This document shows, in pieces, positions 49,031 to 58,717 of a DNA stretch of 64,000 bases (the stretch's first letter is position 1; each line of letters starts with the position of its first letter). The position numbers and the translations under genes were made by a program. Below the pieces are notes generated by a model that searched no databases, was not told the DNA's origin, and saw only the letters and a program-made list of their open reading frames with translations. The stretch spans positions 159,786,580 through 159,850,579 of the forward strand of contig NC_080670.1 in the NCBI RefSeq assembly GCF_030247195.1. Direction: 5' to 3'. The stretch is from Topomyia yanbarensis. Taxonomy: Eukaryota; Arthropoda; Insecta; Diptera; Culicidae.

Positions 49031-51046
49031 CTTCAGATCAGTGGCGCAGTAGCGGGGGGGGGGGGAGGGTTTGGGGACGAAACCCCCCCCCCCCGAAACA
49101 TTTTGGAGAATTTTGAAAAAATTCAATATGTTAAAAATATGCCTAAGATTTCAAATAAAATTCTCAAAGTTTCATTTGCAAAAGTTATCTTAAATATCTT
49201 AAATATTTCCTTGCAGTGAAAATTTGCTGCAGACTCGACACCTACCTGACGGCAGCTCAACCGCCGAGGACTATAACAAGTAGATCGCGGCGAAGCAGTA
49301 CGAAGAAGGACGGGCCGCAAGCTAAAGTGGAAGACGAAAGCCTTTAAAAATCTCTTTGTTGAATTACTTCGGCGAACAACGGAATCAAGTACGTTGATGC
49401 AGCTGATCCAACAAGAAGGATTGTGACGGCTTGTGAGGTTACAATGTCACGAAAACTAGGGCCATGCAGTAGACGGCGTGCAGCTTACGGGTTAAATGAG
49501 TAGCTCAGTACGCTACACGCTGCTTGTCTTAGATCCAGAAGGCGGACTCAGAGCGTAAGATCGGAGAGTGAGAGAGGAGCGCAAGCGATGTTTCGAGAAG
49601 GTAGGGACTCTTTAAAACGGGAGATCAAGCTTAGCAAGCCAATTGCCATAAGTAGCTGTGCTGAGAAATAAACGCCAATCCCTGGGGGACGCGTACTGAG
49701 TCGTCATGACGAAGACGAGGGTCCGTCAACACCAACTGAAATATACCCGGGTAAGCTAAAGATAATCGTTGAGGGTCTCTTCGCGAATCACGATTAAACT
49801 ACCTGGGGCTACATTATGGAACCATTTCGAATCGACTTTTTCATACAAGCTTGCATACAATAAACCTTTCGTTTCGAGATGCGCAATGTCACCCCTGGTC
49901 ATCGACACCGTACGGCGAAGAAGGAGGTAACACAGGAGGTAAGTGACTAATGACGAGCTCAAAGAAGCGTCGATGTGACTAAAATCAAAGAAAACCCCCA
50001 GTCCGGATGGAATACCAACCGTGGCGCTGAAAGCTGCGATCCTGGTATATCCGGACATGTTCAGGATGCTACTGCTGAAGTCTTTAGATGATGGTAATCC
50101 CCGAAATGAGGAAGATGCAGAAACTGATGTTGCTGGCAAAGTGTGGGAAGCCATCGAGCCATCCAGCCTCGAATAGACCAATGCCGCAGCGTGGCATACA
50201 AGAATGAGCCAGATCCTGAAGAGATACTTCCAGAGTAGAGCAGTGCTGTACCAGACGAACAAACGAGCAATAGGCAATGCGAGTCACAGCGGGCGTTCCT
50301 CAGGGCTCCATTCTCTGTCCAACACTTTGGAATGGGATGTACGATGGGATCTTAACACTGCGGCTTCCCAGGAAAGTGAAAATCGTTGGTTTCGCGGACG
50401 ATGTGTCACTAACGGTGAGACACTTGAAGAAATGGAGGTGTCGGTGACGGAGACAATGAAACCGCGAAAAGGTGAACAGGACGCTTCGACTGCTGGTCGT
50501 ACGAGTTGCGATTGCGTACCGGAGGCAGTATGCCTTGTCGCCGAGATGATCCCCATCTGCATTACCCTGACGGAGGATATCAAGTGCTACAAACAATGAA
50601 ACGCCAGAAACGTGAGGAAGATGATGAGAATCGATTCGATGGTGACGTGGCAGCAGGAATGGGACAATACGGAGAAAGGAAAGTGGACCTACCAGCTCAT
50701 GCAAACCTGTCGGCGTGGGTGAATAGAAAGCATGGAGAGATGAACTTCCACCTGAAACAGCTCCTACCGAGCCACGGCTACTTAAGGAGTATCTTCATCG
50801 GTGTGGGTACGCAACGTCAACACTGCATGGAGTGTGAGATCGTCGAGGAGACACCGGAGCGTCTTTCAATGCCCGAGGTTTGAAGTCTATGAATGTCCGA
50901 GGAGAGTCTTTGAATGTCCGAGGTTTGAAGTGACGTACAGGGAGCTACTTAAAACGGGAGGAGCGGATATCAACCCGGATAATGTAGCCTACAGAATGAC
51001 AAGCGACGTAAAGACGTGGAACGCAGTAAACAGATATGATGTAGAT

Positions 51047-51257
51047 CAGTGATTCTCAACCTGGGGTCCGCGGACCACTAGGGGGAGTCCGCGAAGAAAA
51101 ATATATTTTCCGAGTGCATATTGAAATTTCAAGTCATGTTTCCTAACAAATTGAAAATAACATTGATAGCATACAAAATTGATGTTTATCTATGGGACCG
51201 CGCGACCCAGTGTGGTATCTAAGGAGTTCGTGGTACGAAAAAGGTTGAGAACCGCTG
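51047..51257. mobile_element. hAT MITE (211 bp), 8-bp target duplication
   Basis: ATGTAGAT at 51039-51046 and 51258-51265. Ends CAGTGATTCTCAACCTG and AGGTTGAGAACCGCTG are inverted repeats, a well-known hAT end pattern. Non-coding. Inserted in the R1-like LINE. Confidence 0.9.
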
Positions 51258-51473
51258 ATGTAGATCATGACCGTCTTACAACAAAATGGACATCGAACAA
51301 CGGTTTCGGGAGAGCAATCACCGCCAGGGAACTCTCCGCAGGAATAAGCTAGATTCGCCGCCGAGGACTAGTCGAGTAGACTGCAACAGAGCAGCGAATA
51401 TGAGACCGACCACGGCACCCCACCGGTTGTTCCGATAGAAAAATAGCGAAAACCAAAGAAGAATCGATATTGG

Positions 51474-51669
51474 TGTAGGATCCTGTCCGGGGAGTCTTGT
51501 TGCTTTAATAAAACTACCGTATACGTCCGGCTTATTCGAAACTATATTTCATACTGAGTACACGCATTAAAGTTCAACCTGCTTTCTTGTCCTATCTCCT
51601 TGCTCTTTTATTTGTGTTTGCATGTATATAGCTGTCTCTCTCTTTGTTACTTCTGCTCTCAACTCTACA
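51474..51669 (-). repeat. 3' LTR
   Basis: 196 bp, TGTA...TACA, with an AATAAA inside on the element's strand. Same sequence as 57566-57761. Confidence 0.93.
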
Positions 51670-51685
51670 TCCTTCTCCTACTCTC
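51670..51685 (-). other. Polypurine tract
   Basis: On the minus strand GAGAGTAGGAGAAGGA directly precedes the 3' LTR; one T interrupts the purines. Expected plus-strand DNA primer. Confidence 0.75.
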
Positions 51686-51728
51686 TACCAAAATCACATT
51701 TTTTTTTTGAAAATAGAAAAAAAAATAT

Positions 51729-54700
51729 TCAAGTATATCGTTTGGGCACTTTTTTTGCTCTCCTAGGACGTTTTGGTTCCGATGCCAGATCATCCTCTGG
51801 CTGCTTAGTCCTCTTCCGTGGTAGGCAAGTCATCTCGCATTCGTTGGTATCCTGCTTCGCTATATTCTTCTCCGTAGACACGTGTGTTGGCGCCTGCAAA
51901 GATCCTTGTTCCGAGGGTTGCTGGAAATCTGTGAAAGAGTCAGAGAGATTGGAAGTTAATGCCGTAGACGGCCACCTTTTCAGGTGAGCAACTGGTCGCC
52001 GGTATTTCACTCCGTCTTCGCTAACGATTGTCGTATCATTGCCGGATCGCTCGAGGACGGTAAACTTTTCCATTTTAAAATTCGGCTCGAGTTTGCCGGA
52101 TTCGTAGTTCGCCATCATTACTACATCTCCGGCAGTTATTTCTGAATTTTTTGCATGCCTTCGATGATCCGCATATAGCTTCCCTTGCATTTTCTTAATC
52201 GCATCGTTTTCTCGAATATCTTCATCTCGGTTCCAATGGGGATCTGTCCGCAGTGACGGCAACAGGTCTTTAACTGGCCGTCCAGTTAGTAACTCCAAAG
52301 GAGCCTTCTCCGTAACTGAATGAGGAGTAGTGTTATACATATACACGTACTCCTCTAGACTCTTCCTCCAGTCTGATTTGAGAGCCTTCGAAATCCGTAA
52401 TGCCTTCAAAATCCCCTGGTTCTGCCTTTCCACCAAACCATTCATCTGAGGCCAATAAGGTATAGTTTTAACTAATTTGATGTTTCTGCTAGCACAATAT
52501 TGAGAAAATTGTTCGCTTGTGAACGGCGGACCGTTGTCCGAACGAATTGATTCAGGATACGTATGTTCTTTGAAAATCCTCGCAAGCGCTTCGATCGTGC
52601 TAGATGCAGTCGTGCTCTTCATCTCCACTACATGGAGATATCGGCTGTAGTAATCCACTACGACTAGGAAAGTAGCAAACTCTTTGGCTGATAAAAAGTC
52701 AATGGCAATTGCTTGCCAAGCTCTTTCTGGCATTGCCTTACGACTCATGGGTTCAGGTGGGTTTGGACTACTAACAGCTGTACATCCAACACACTCTTTT
52801 ACGGTACTGCAGACATCTCTATCCATACAAGGCCACCATACATATTGTCGCAGATTACGACGCATGGCTATAATCCCGGGGTGGCCACGGTGCGCAATCT
52901 CCAACGCGCGCCGTCGTAGTTTCAGTGGTAGTATAATTCTGTCCTCACGTACCACGATACCTTCTATCAAACCTATTTCTTTACTGAAGGCTTGGTATCG
53001 GAATAAATCTGATGGCCAATTCTGTGTCTTCAATGCTTCAATTACTCCACTAAGTGTTGAATCAAGCACGGTCTCGGTGCGGATCTCTTCAAGCGTAATG
53101 GCAGAAGGCGATTCACCGATTGCACAGAGGAAATGCTGTGTACATTCATCAAACGCCGCATCCTTTTTTGTACACAAGCGAGACAGTACATCTGATATGT
53201 TGGTGGTTCCTTGGATATGCTTTATTTGAAAGTCATAGGGTTGGAGGCGTAAAGCCCAACTCTGCGCTCGCGAACAGGCTCGCCTACCATCCCTGTATTT
53301 CCCTTCAAAGATGTACTCAAGTGTTTTGTGATCCGTGAAAATCGTAAAGCGAAGTCCGAATAAATACAAGTAATATTTCTCTACCGCCCATACCACGGCT
53401 AGTGCCTCTCGCTGCGTTTGAGGGTACGTTCGTTCCGCATCTGTCAGACTTTTTGAGGCAAAGCTTATGATTCTTGGACATCCTACCTCGTCACGTTGAA
53501 TTAGTACGGCTCCCAACCCTACTGGAGACGCATCGACGTAAAGCTCGGTCATATCTTTAGGATCGAAGAACCCCAACATTCTTACTTTTGTTGTTAGTTC
53601 TTGTCGAAGGTCGTTAAAAGCAGCTTGCTGACTTTCCCCAAAAGTTTCGTTTTCTCCACGGATGAACTTACGAAGAGGCTCAGTACGAGTAGACAGATCT
53701 GGAATGAAGTGACCTATAAAATTTACGAGCCCCAAAAAACTCCGGACTTCCTCTTTTGTTTCTGGCAGTCGAAAGTTTCTAATTGCTTCGATTTTTTCTT
53801 CAGATGGGCGTATTCCTAGGGAGCTCACTTTAAACCCTAGGATTTCCAGCTCTGTCACTCCAAATAGGCACTTCTCCAAATTAAGTTTTGCATTGTTGCT
53901 TTCCAAGACGGACAATACTTTCTGCAATCTGATGTCGTGTTCCTCACGAGTTCTCCCGGCAACAACGACGTCGTCTATATAAACTACAACTCCGTGGATA
54001 CCAGCCAACATTTCCGTCATTACTCGTTGAAATATTTCCGGGGCACAGTTTACCCCGAACATGAGTCGCTTAAAACGCATCAATCCACGGTTCGTCATGA
54101 ACGTTGTTACGTTACGCGAATCAGGATGAAGCTCCAGATGGTAGTACGCCGAGGTCATATCAAGCCTTGAAAAATATGTGGCTCCACGTAGTTCGTTTAA
54201 GAAGGTGTCGATTACAGGAATCGGATAATGCTCTCGCTGAATTGCCTGGTTCGGGAATTTCATATTCACACAAAGCCGAACATCACCTTTGCCTTTGGGT
54301 ACAACCACCAAGGGTGAAATCCAATCAGGCGGGCCTCTAACCGGTTCAATGATGTCTTGTTTGAGCATTTCTTGGATTTTCTCGTCAACTTTATGTTTCA
54401 TAGGTTCTGGAATTCTTAAATAGGCGAGTTTTCTTGGTGGAATTGACGGATCGATTGAGAGCTTCACCTGAATATTGGGGAACTTTGGAAAGGGCTTTAT
54501 GTTTTCTTCCACATGTTGAACATTGAGGCCAACTTTCAAAACATTCAATTCTTCAGCAGTTGTTTTACTTAACAACGACTTGTTAGACCCCTCTATCACA
54601 AAAAACTCCGCGTAAGTCGTTGGCTTACAAGGATTTATGGAAATTTTAGACTCAATTGTTGCCAGCACACGAAGGGGCTTCTCACTAGCGTAGGAAGAGA

Positions 54701-54875
54701 ATTGGCGATCGCACCGAGTGCTTCGTTTGGATACTCTGACTTTATTCCTCAGCAGTTCCGTCCAAACTGCTTCGGTAATCGTATTAATCGTTGCTCCAGA
54801 GTCAATAAGGAATTCAACGGGAAAATCGTTGATTAGGCACGTTATGATTCCATTGTCGAGAGGCTGTGATGTAAC
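51729..54875 (-). CDS. pol: Gypsy pol: protease, reverse transcriptase, RNase H, integrase
   Basis: Open for 1048 codons from just after a TAG at 54876-54878. Protease: LIDSGAT near residue 25. Reverse transcriptase: about 140-330, with FSRLDM near 236 and YIDD near 300. RNase H: ELYVDASPVGLG, then TDHKTLEY. Integrase: a zinc-binding H-H-C-C module (HRGHPG...CVGC), then core acidic residues in AIDF, RSDNG and VERQN. C-terminus basic (RPRRAKKVPKRYT). There is no ATG at the 5' end of the frame, so it must be made as a Gag-Pol fusion, by splicing of 54876-54999 or recoding. All catalytic motifs appear intact. Confidence 0.92.
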   Translation of the reverse strand, partial: VTSQPLDNGIITCLINDFPVEFLIDSGATINTITEAVWTELLRNKVRVSKRSTRCDRQFSSYASEKPLRVLATIESKISINPCKPTTYAEFFVIEGSNKSLLSKTTAEELNVLKVGLNVQHVEENIKPFPKFPNIQVKLSIDPSIPPRKLAYLRIPEPMKHKVDEKIQEMLKQDIIEPVRGPPDWISPLVVVPKGKGDVRLCVNMKFPNQAIQREHYPIPVIDTFLNELRGATYFSRLDMTSAYYHLELHPDSRNVTTFMTNRGLMRFKRLMFGVNCAPEIFQRVMTEMLAGIHGVVVYIDDVVVAGRTREEHDIRLQKVLSVLESNNAKLNLEKCLFGVTELEILGFKVSSLGIRPSEEKIEAIRNFRLPETKEEVRSFLGLVNFIGHFIPDLSTRTEPLRKFIRGENETFGESQQAAFNDLRQELTTKVRMLGFFDPKDMTELYVDASPVGLGAVLIQRDEVGCPRIISFASKSLTDAERTYPQTQREALAVVWAVEKYYLYLFGLRFTIFTDHKTLEYIFEGKYRDGRRACSRAQSWALRLQPYDFQIKHIQGTTNISDVLSRLCTKKDAAFDECTQHFLCAIGESPSAITLEEIRTETVLDSTLSGVIEALKTQNWPSDLFRYQAFSKEIGLIEGIVVREDRIILPLKLRRRALEIAHRGHPGIIAMRRNLRQYVWWPCMDRDVCSTVKECVGCTAVSSPNPPEPMSRKAMPERAWQAIAIDFLSAKEFATFLVVVDYYSRYLHVVEMKSTTASSTIEALARIFKEHTYPESIRSDNGPPFTSEQFSQYCASRNIKLVKTIPYWPQMNGLVERQNQGILKALRISKALKSDWRKSLEEYVYMYNTTPHSVTEKAPLELLTGRPVKDLLPSLRTDPHWNRDEDIRENDAIKKMQGKLYADHRRHAKNSEITAGDVVMMANYESGKLEPNFKMEKFTVLERSGNDTTIVSEDGVKYRRPVAHLKRWPSTALTSNLSDSFTDFQQPSEQGSLQAPTHVSTEKNIAKQDTNECEMTCLPRKRTKQPEDDLASEPKRPRRAKKVPKRYT

Positions 54876-54999
54876 CTAATAAGTACAATTGTTTATTGTT
54901 AATCAATCTTTATTATCAACTCTTGCTTTTTCTTTGTTTTCAAATTGAATTCATTAGACTGGGATCCTACAACCCTCATTTTAAATGTGTTCATTTTAC
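54876..54999 (-). other. Candidate 124-nt intron between gag and pol
   Basis: On the minus strand CAACAG|GTAAAATGA opens it and TACTTATTAG|GTTACATC closes it. It contains the gag stop (54993-54991) and, at its end, the in-frame stop of pol. Removal joins gag codon 315 (CAG) to pol GTT in phase 0. 124 is not a multiple of three, so read-through alone cannot reach pol. The tract before the AG is only moderately pyrimidine-rich. Confidence 0.55.
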
Positions 55000-55944
55000 C
55001 TGTTGGATATCTTCCGGAATCGGGCGACGAGGTAGCTCCTCATTCCAATTATGATCCGAAGTAACGGCGTTAGCTCCAACCTTCGGCTGCCTCCAAGTAT
55101 CCCAATTACCACATCTTTTATTAGCACTGGTTCGACATTTCCTGCCAAAGTGTCCAATCTTTCCGCAGTTATTACAACGAGCCTTCCGGGCTGGGCAGTT
55201 TACGCCATCACTAAAATGGCGATATGATCCGCATCGATCGCACTCGTTACCCATGCTTCTCGAGCTGTAATTCAATGACCGTGCTCTTGTTTTTCCTCGA
55301 AAAGGTGCTTTAGCAACCCAGTCTTGCTTTACCGCTGCAATCACGGCTGGTTCTTCCTTCGAAGCCTTCGCTTTCTCCTTCTGCTTAAGGAGCATCTCTC
55401 TGTTCATAGCGTAGTTAGAGATCTCATCAAGATCCAATGTTCCTTCGAGTCCTTTATCTCGAACCCGTTCATCCAGCGCTCCCATGGTCACCTGCTGTAG
55501 AATTTCGATCTCCTCCCGTTCTTGGAATTCACAGCGTGTAGCCTGTGTGCGCAGCCTCAGTAGAAACTGACTAAACGGTTCACTTTCTGCTTGTTTGATC
55601 GTACGGAATAATTCAAGTTCAATTCGAACGTTACGCTTCCCGATAAAAAATTTGCTCAGTCTGACAACTGCGTTGTCGTACTCAGGAATTTCCTTCGGTA
55701 GCAGTGGTACTGGAACCGGGTCCAGATATACCTCTTCTGGCACCGGTCGCAAATTGTAAAAAATGCGCTGCAATCCACGTCCTCCCCGAGCTAGCAGCAA
55801 CACAAGTTTCTCGTGCTGACCTTCGATGCCTTTCATCTCTAGAATGAGCTCAAAGGAACGGTGCCATTCCTCCCATTCTCTTCTGAGATCTGATGAATCT
55901 GCTGCCTCATTGAAGAGTTGCAGTGGCCAATCGTTATCGTTCAT
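54991..55944 (-). CDS. gag: Gypsy gag
   Basis: 317 residues from ATG at 55944. The N-terminal two-thirds is a helical capsid-like region (EEWHRSFELILEMKG, LELFRTIKQAESEPFSQF) as in Ty3/Gypsy Gags. Two zinc knuckles follow near residues 236-275: CDRCGSYRH...C (irregular) and CNNCGKIGHFGRKC (CX2CX4HX4C), for RNA packaging. The last residues QQVK come from sequence that may be intronic. Length is ordinary for the family. Confidence 0.88.
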   Translation of the reverse strand: MNDNDWPLQLFNEAADSSDLRREWEEWHRSFELILEMKGIEGQHEKLVLLLARGGRGLQRIFYNLRPVPEEVYLDPVPVPLLPKEIPEYDNAVVRLSKFFIGKRNVRIELELFRTIKQAESEPFSQFLLRLRTQATRCEFQEREEIEILQQVTMGALDERVRDKGLEGTLDLDEISNYAMNREMLLKQKEKAKASKEEPAVIAAVKQDWVAKAPFRGKTRARSLNYSSRSMGNECDRCGSYRHFSDGVNCPARKARCNNCGKIGHFGRKCRTSANKRCGNWDTWRQPKVGANAVTSDHNWNEELPRRPIPEDIQQVK

Positions 55945-57545
55945 GGTTCTAAAAAAGAATTAAGAAACGAAAAAAAAAAATTCAATAGGATATATTCCAG
56001 TCGCACCATTTTTCATTTACTATTTCCATTCTACCACGCAACACTTGTATTCCATTTGCCCCAGACAATCCCATTTGAAACGCATAATCACGTTGGAATC
56101 CATACTATGTCACCGGTCTCTCACATATACTAAATTATTCATTTACACAATGACCTACACTACGATGCATAAGGAATTCTATCCATTTTCATATCGTTAG
56201 CGAAGTCATACATGCTTTTCAGTGGTGTGCTTTGACTTACTTTCGTATTAGATTTACATTTGCCAACTGCGACGTACGTAAAGTTGTATTGATTCAGTGT
56301 GGCTGTGGTTCGATTTTCTAAAGTTTAGACGATTTCTCTAACAATGTTTCTATCGGGCTCATAAAACTTTTTTTTTCCACGCCACCGTCAGTTTTTTTCG
56401 CGGTTGTGTGCTACACTTTTCGAACATTCAGTCTCACTGAACGAACTTTCTGTGATGCGCTTACCAGTCTCGCAAAATCTCAATTGGCATGGAAGGGCAC
56501 TCTCTGAAATGATTTTATATTACTCTCTCGCTCTGCCTTGCTTCAATTAAAATCGTGAGGGACCCGCATTCTTTTCCCTTACGATCTTGAACGTTCGGTC
56601 TCACTCGCTCAGCTTTATTGCTGGACCCCTTTAGCTACGACGTTCAACCAAATTATTTCTCTCTGCTATGGTTCTACCGGGCTCGTGAATATTCCACGCT
56701 ACGATAATTCCAGTCTCAGTTTTTTTTGCTGTCAGATACAAGGATCTACTACACTCTCTGCGAGTGGACTAGTATTTGCTCTTTCTCCCGTGCTCCGATG
56801 ATGGTTGGGTCGGTCCCACACTGACTGCGTTGAACATTCAGTCTCTCGCCCAGCCATGTTGGTTGGCTCGGTTTGCTATGATGTTCAACGGACTCTATGC
56901 ACACGCCTGATAATACCAAATTTGCTAAACGCTTTTTTTCCGCTCATGGTGTGCGTGCTGCACCCTTCGACGGTGGACTCATGCTTTTCATACACTAGCA
57001 CATCGATTAGTAACATTGCTACACTCTCTGCGAATGGGCTCATATTTACTCCCTCTCCCGCGATCCGATGATGGTTGGGTCGGTCCCACACTGACTGCGT
57101 TGAACGTTCAGTCTTTCACCAAGACAAGTTGGTTCGCTCGGTTTGCTATGATATTCAACGCACTATATACACATCTCTAATGAAGACAAATTCGCTTAAC
57201 GTTTTTTTTCCGCTAATGGTATGTGTTCAGCACCCTTCGACGGTGGGCTTATGCTTTTCACACACTAGCACTTTTTGCATCCATCACACATAAATTAGTA
57301 ACATTTCTCGTTTCCCATCTCATTCCCCCACGTTGAATGTGTCGGTCGATTACCGATGAAGAAAGTTTTTTTTTTCCCAGGATCGCCTTGGCGGCCATAT
57401 TGCCGTAAAAAATAATCTTGTTCTTCGAATATACGCCGAAACAAAATGCTACTAACACAATTATTAATTCCTCATTTCCAAGTTAATACGTTTTCATCAA
57501 TCGACCAAGTCGTTAAGAGAAAAAAAAAACTACTTACTAATATTA
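55945..57545 (-). promoter_or_regulatory. Long Gypsy 5' leader with 270-bp duplication
   Basis: About 1.6 kb of non-coding leader. Two tandem copies about 270 bp apart (from 56749 and 57019) share CTACACTCTCTGCGA, GATGATGGTTGGGTCGGTCC, CACTGACTGCGTTGAAC and CCCTTCGACGGTGG. More diverged pieces may lie at 56420-56740. In Drosophila gypsy the leader binds an insulator protein; whether this one does is unknown. Confidence 0.7.
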
Positions 57546-57563
57546 ATCCTATCGACTGTGCCA
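57546..57563 (-). other. Primer-binding site, tRNA-Ser-like
   Basis: Two bases after the 5' LTR the minus strand reads TGGCACAGTCGATAGGAT. TGG pairs with tRNA CCA; the rest fits, from memory, the 3' end of insect tRNA-Ser with about three mismatches, like the primer of 17.6/297-type elements. Confidence 0.65.
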
Positions 57564-57565
57564 AT

Positions 57566-57761
57566 TGTAGGATCCTGTCCGGGGAGTCTTGTTGCTTTAA
57601 TAAAACTACCGTATACGTCCGGCTTATTCGAAACTATATTTCATACTGAGTACACGCATTAAAGTTCAACCTGCTTTCTTGTCCTATCTCCTTGCTCTTT
57701 TATTTGTGTTTGCATGTATATAGCTGTCTCTCTCTTTGTTACTTCTGCTCTCAACTCTACA
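57566..57761 (-). repeat. 5' LTR
   Basis: 196 bp; no difference from the 3' LTR noticed by eye. Expected to carry the promoter. Confidence 0.93.
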
Positions 57762-58717
57762 ATTGGGAGAACTTTTTTCGCCAGGGAAATCTCCATTAGC
57801 GTAAGCTAGATTCACCGCTGGGGACTAGACTGAGTAGACAGCGACGAGACACCACTAGTCGCGGGTCATCGGCGCCCCAGTGCACCGGACACCCTGCTTC
57901 ACCAGAATCGCCGAACTGACCTCGCTGATCAGCTCGATCTCGGGAGAACTTCTCTCGCCGGAGAATTCTCTGTCGGAGTAGGTCAGGTCCATCGTCGGGG
58001 AATAGACCGAGTTGTTCGCGAACAAGTCGAGGAGCTGAATGGATCATCAAGGAAGTAGTGCTAAATGGCCCAAGAAGAGAACTAAAGGGCTTAAAGTAGT
58101 TGCGGTGCTAAATGGCACATGTCACGGAGCCAAAGGGCTCAAGAAGTTGTAGTACTGAAACCAAATAAGAATCTGTATCGGGAAAACTTCTTTCGTCTGA
58201 GACCTCTCCGTCAGCGACAGTCAGATTCACCGCCGGGAACGAGACCGCGTAGATCGCGACGATACATCACCAGCCGCGCCGGGGCTCCAGCAAACCGGAT
58301 GCCCTACTCTACCGGAATCGCCGATCTGACAGCAGCACCTGGCTGGTTGGCTAGCTTTCGAACTTCTCTCGCCGGGGAAATTTTCGTCGGAGTAGGCTAT
58401 ATCTATCGTCGGGGACTAGACCGAGTAGTTCGCGAACCAGTCGGAAGCTCAACGAGGAAGTGGTGCTGAATTGCACAAGTGAACTGAAGGGCTCAGTAAA
58501 TTAGACAGTCTGAAGTTTGCCGCCCAGATTGTTCTCGTAGAAGAAGAGCATTAATTCTATACCAACAGCTTAACCTTGACTACCCAAACCCGTTCCCTGA
58601 GTTGTTGGCTTTGAACATTTTTTTCCTGCTCAGAATGTTTTTGAACATTTTTTCATATATGCAAAAAAAATTTATATCCCCCCCGAGAAATTTTCTTACT
58701 ACGCCACTGCTTCAGAT

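Larger units (their letters stand above)
51474..57761 (-). mobile_element. Complete Ty3/Gypsy LTR retrotransposon
   Basis: 6288 bp bounded by 196-bp LTRs (51474-51669, 57566-57761) that begin TGTA and end TACA and appear identical by eye, and by the 5-bp target duplication ATTGG (51469-51473, 57762-57766). On the minus strand the order is LTR, primer-binding site, 1.6-kb leader, gag, pol (protease, reverse transcriptase, RNase H, integrase), polypurine tract, LTR. Protease-RT-RH-IN order makes it Ty3/Gypsy; a Mag-like lineage seems likely. No env. Open frames and identical LTRs suggest a recent and possibly active insertion. It interrupts the 3' region of the R1-like LINE. Confidence 0.93.
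49240..58595 (+). pseudogene. Decayed R1-like LINE, split by later insertions
   Basis: Plus-strand translation in shifting frames gives PSPDGIPTVALKAAIL near 49995, GVPQGS-like around 50290 and VGFADDVSLTV at about 50385-50415 (FADD is the reverse transcriptase active site), then a Cys/His-type C-terminus near 50820-50940. The 3' region with CCGCCG-GGACTA-CGAGTAGA words runs 51290-51473 and resumes at 57762-58590 beyond the Gypsy element. 49240-49950 is non-coding and resembles the same 3' region. Many stops and frameshifts; dead. R1 versus LOA clade is by eye. Confidence 0.7.
49039..58709. mobile_element. Second hAT-like element, shell of the nested stack, 8-bp target duplication
   Basis: CTTCAGAT flanks both ends (49031-49038 and 58710-58717). 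The left end CAGTGGCGCAGTAG is inverted at the right (CTTACTACGCCACTG), followed inward by poly-G at the left and poly-C at the right. Its own sequence is limited to roughly 49039-49230 and 58600-58709; everything between is later insertion. No transposase remains. Confidence 0.8.

Noticed and set aside
52684..54340. Plus-strand frames of up to 181 codons opposite pol
   Set aside because: Antisense shadows of the intact pol frame.
54876..54999. Simple -1 or +1 frameshift between gag and pol
   Set aside because: The 124-nt gap has stops in both the gag and pol frames and no slippery heptamer noticed, so a plain frameshift at the gag end cannot reach pol.
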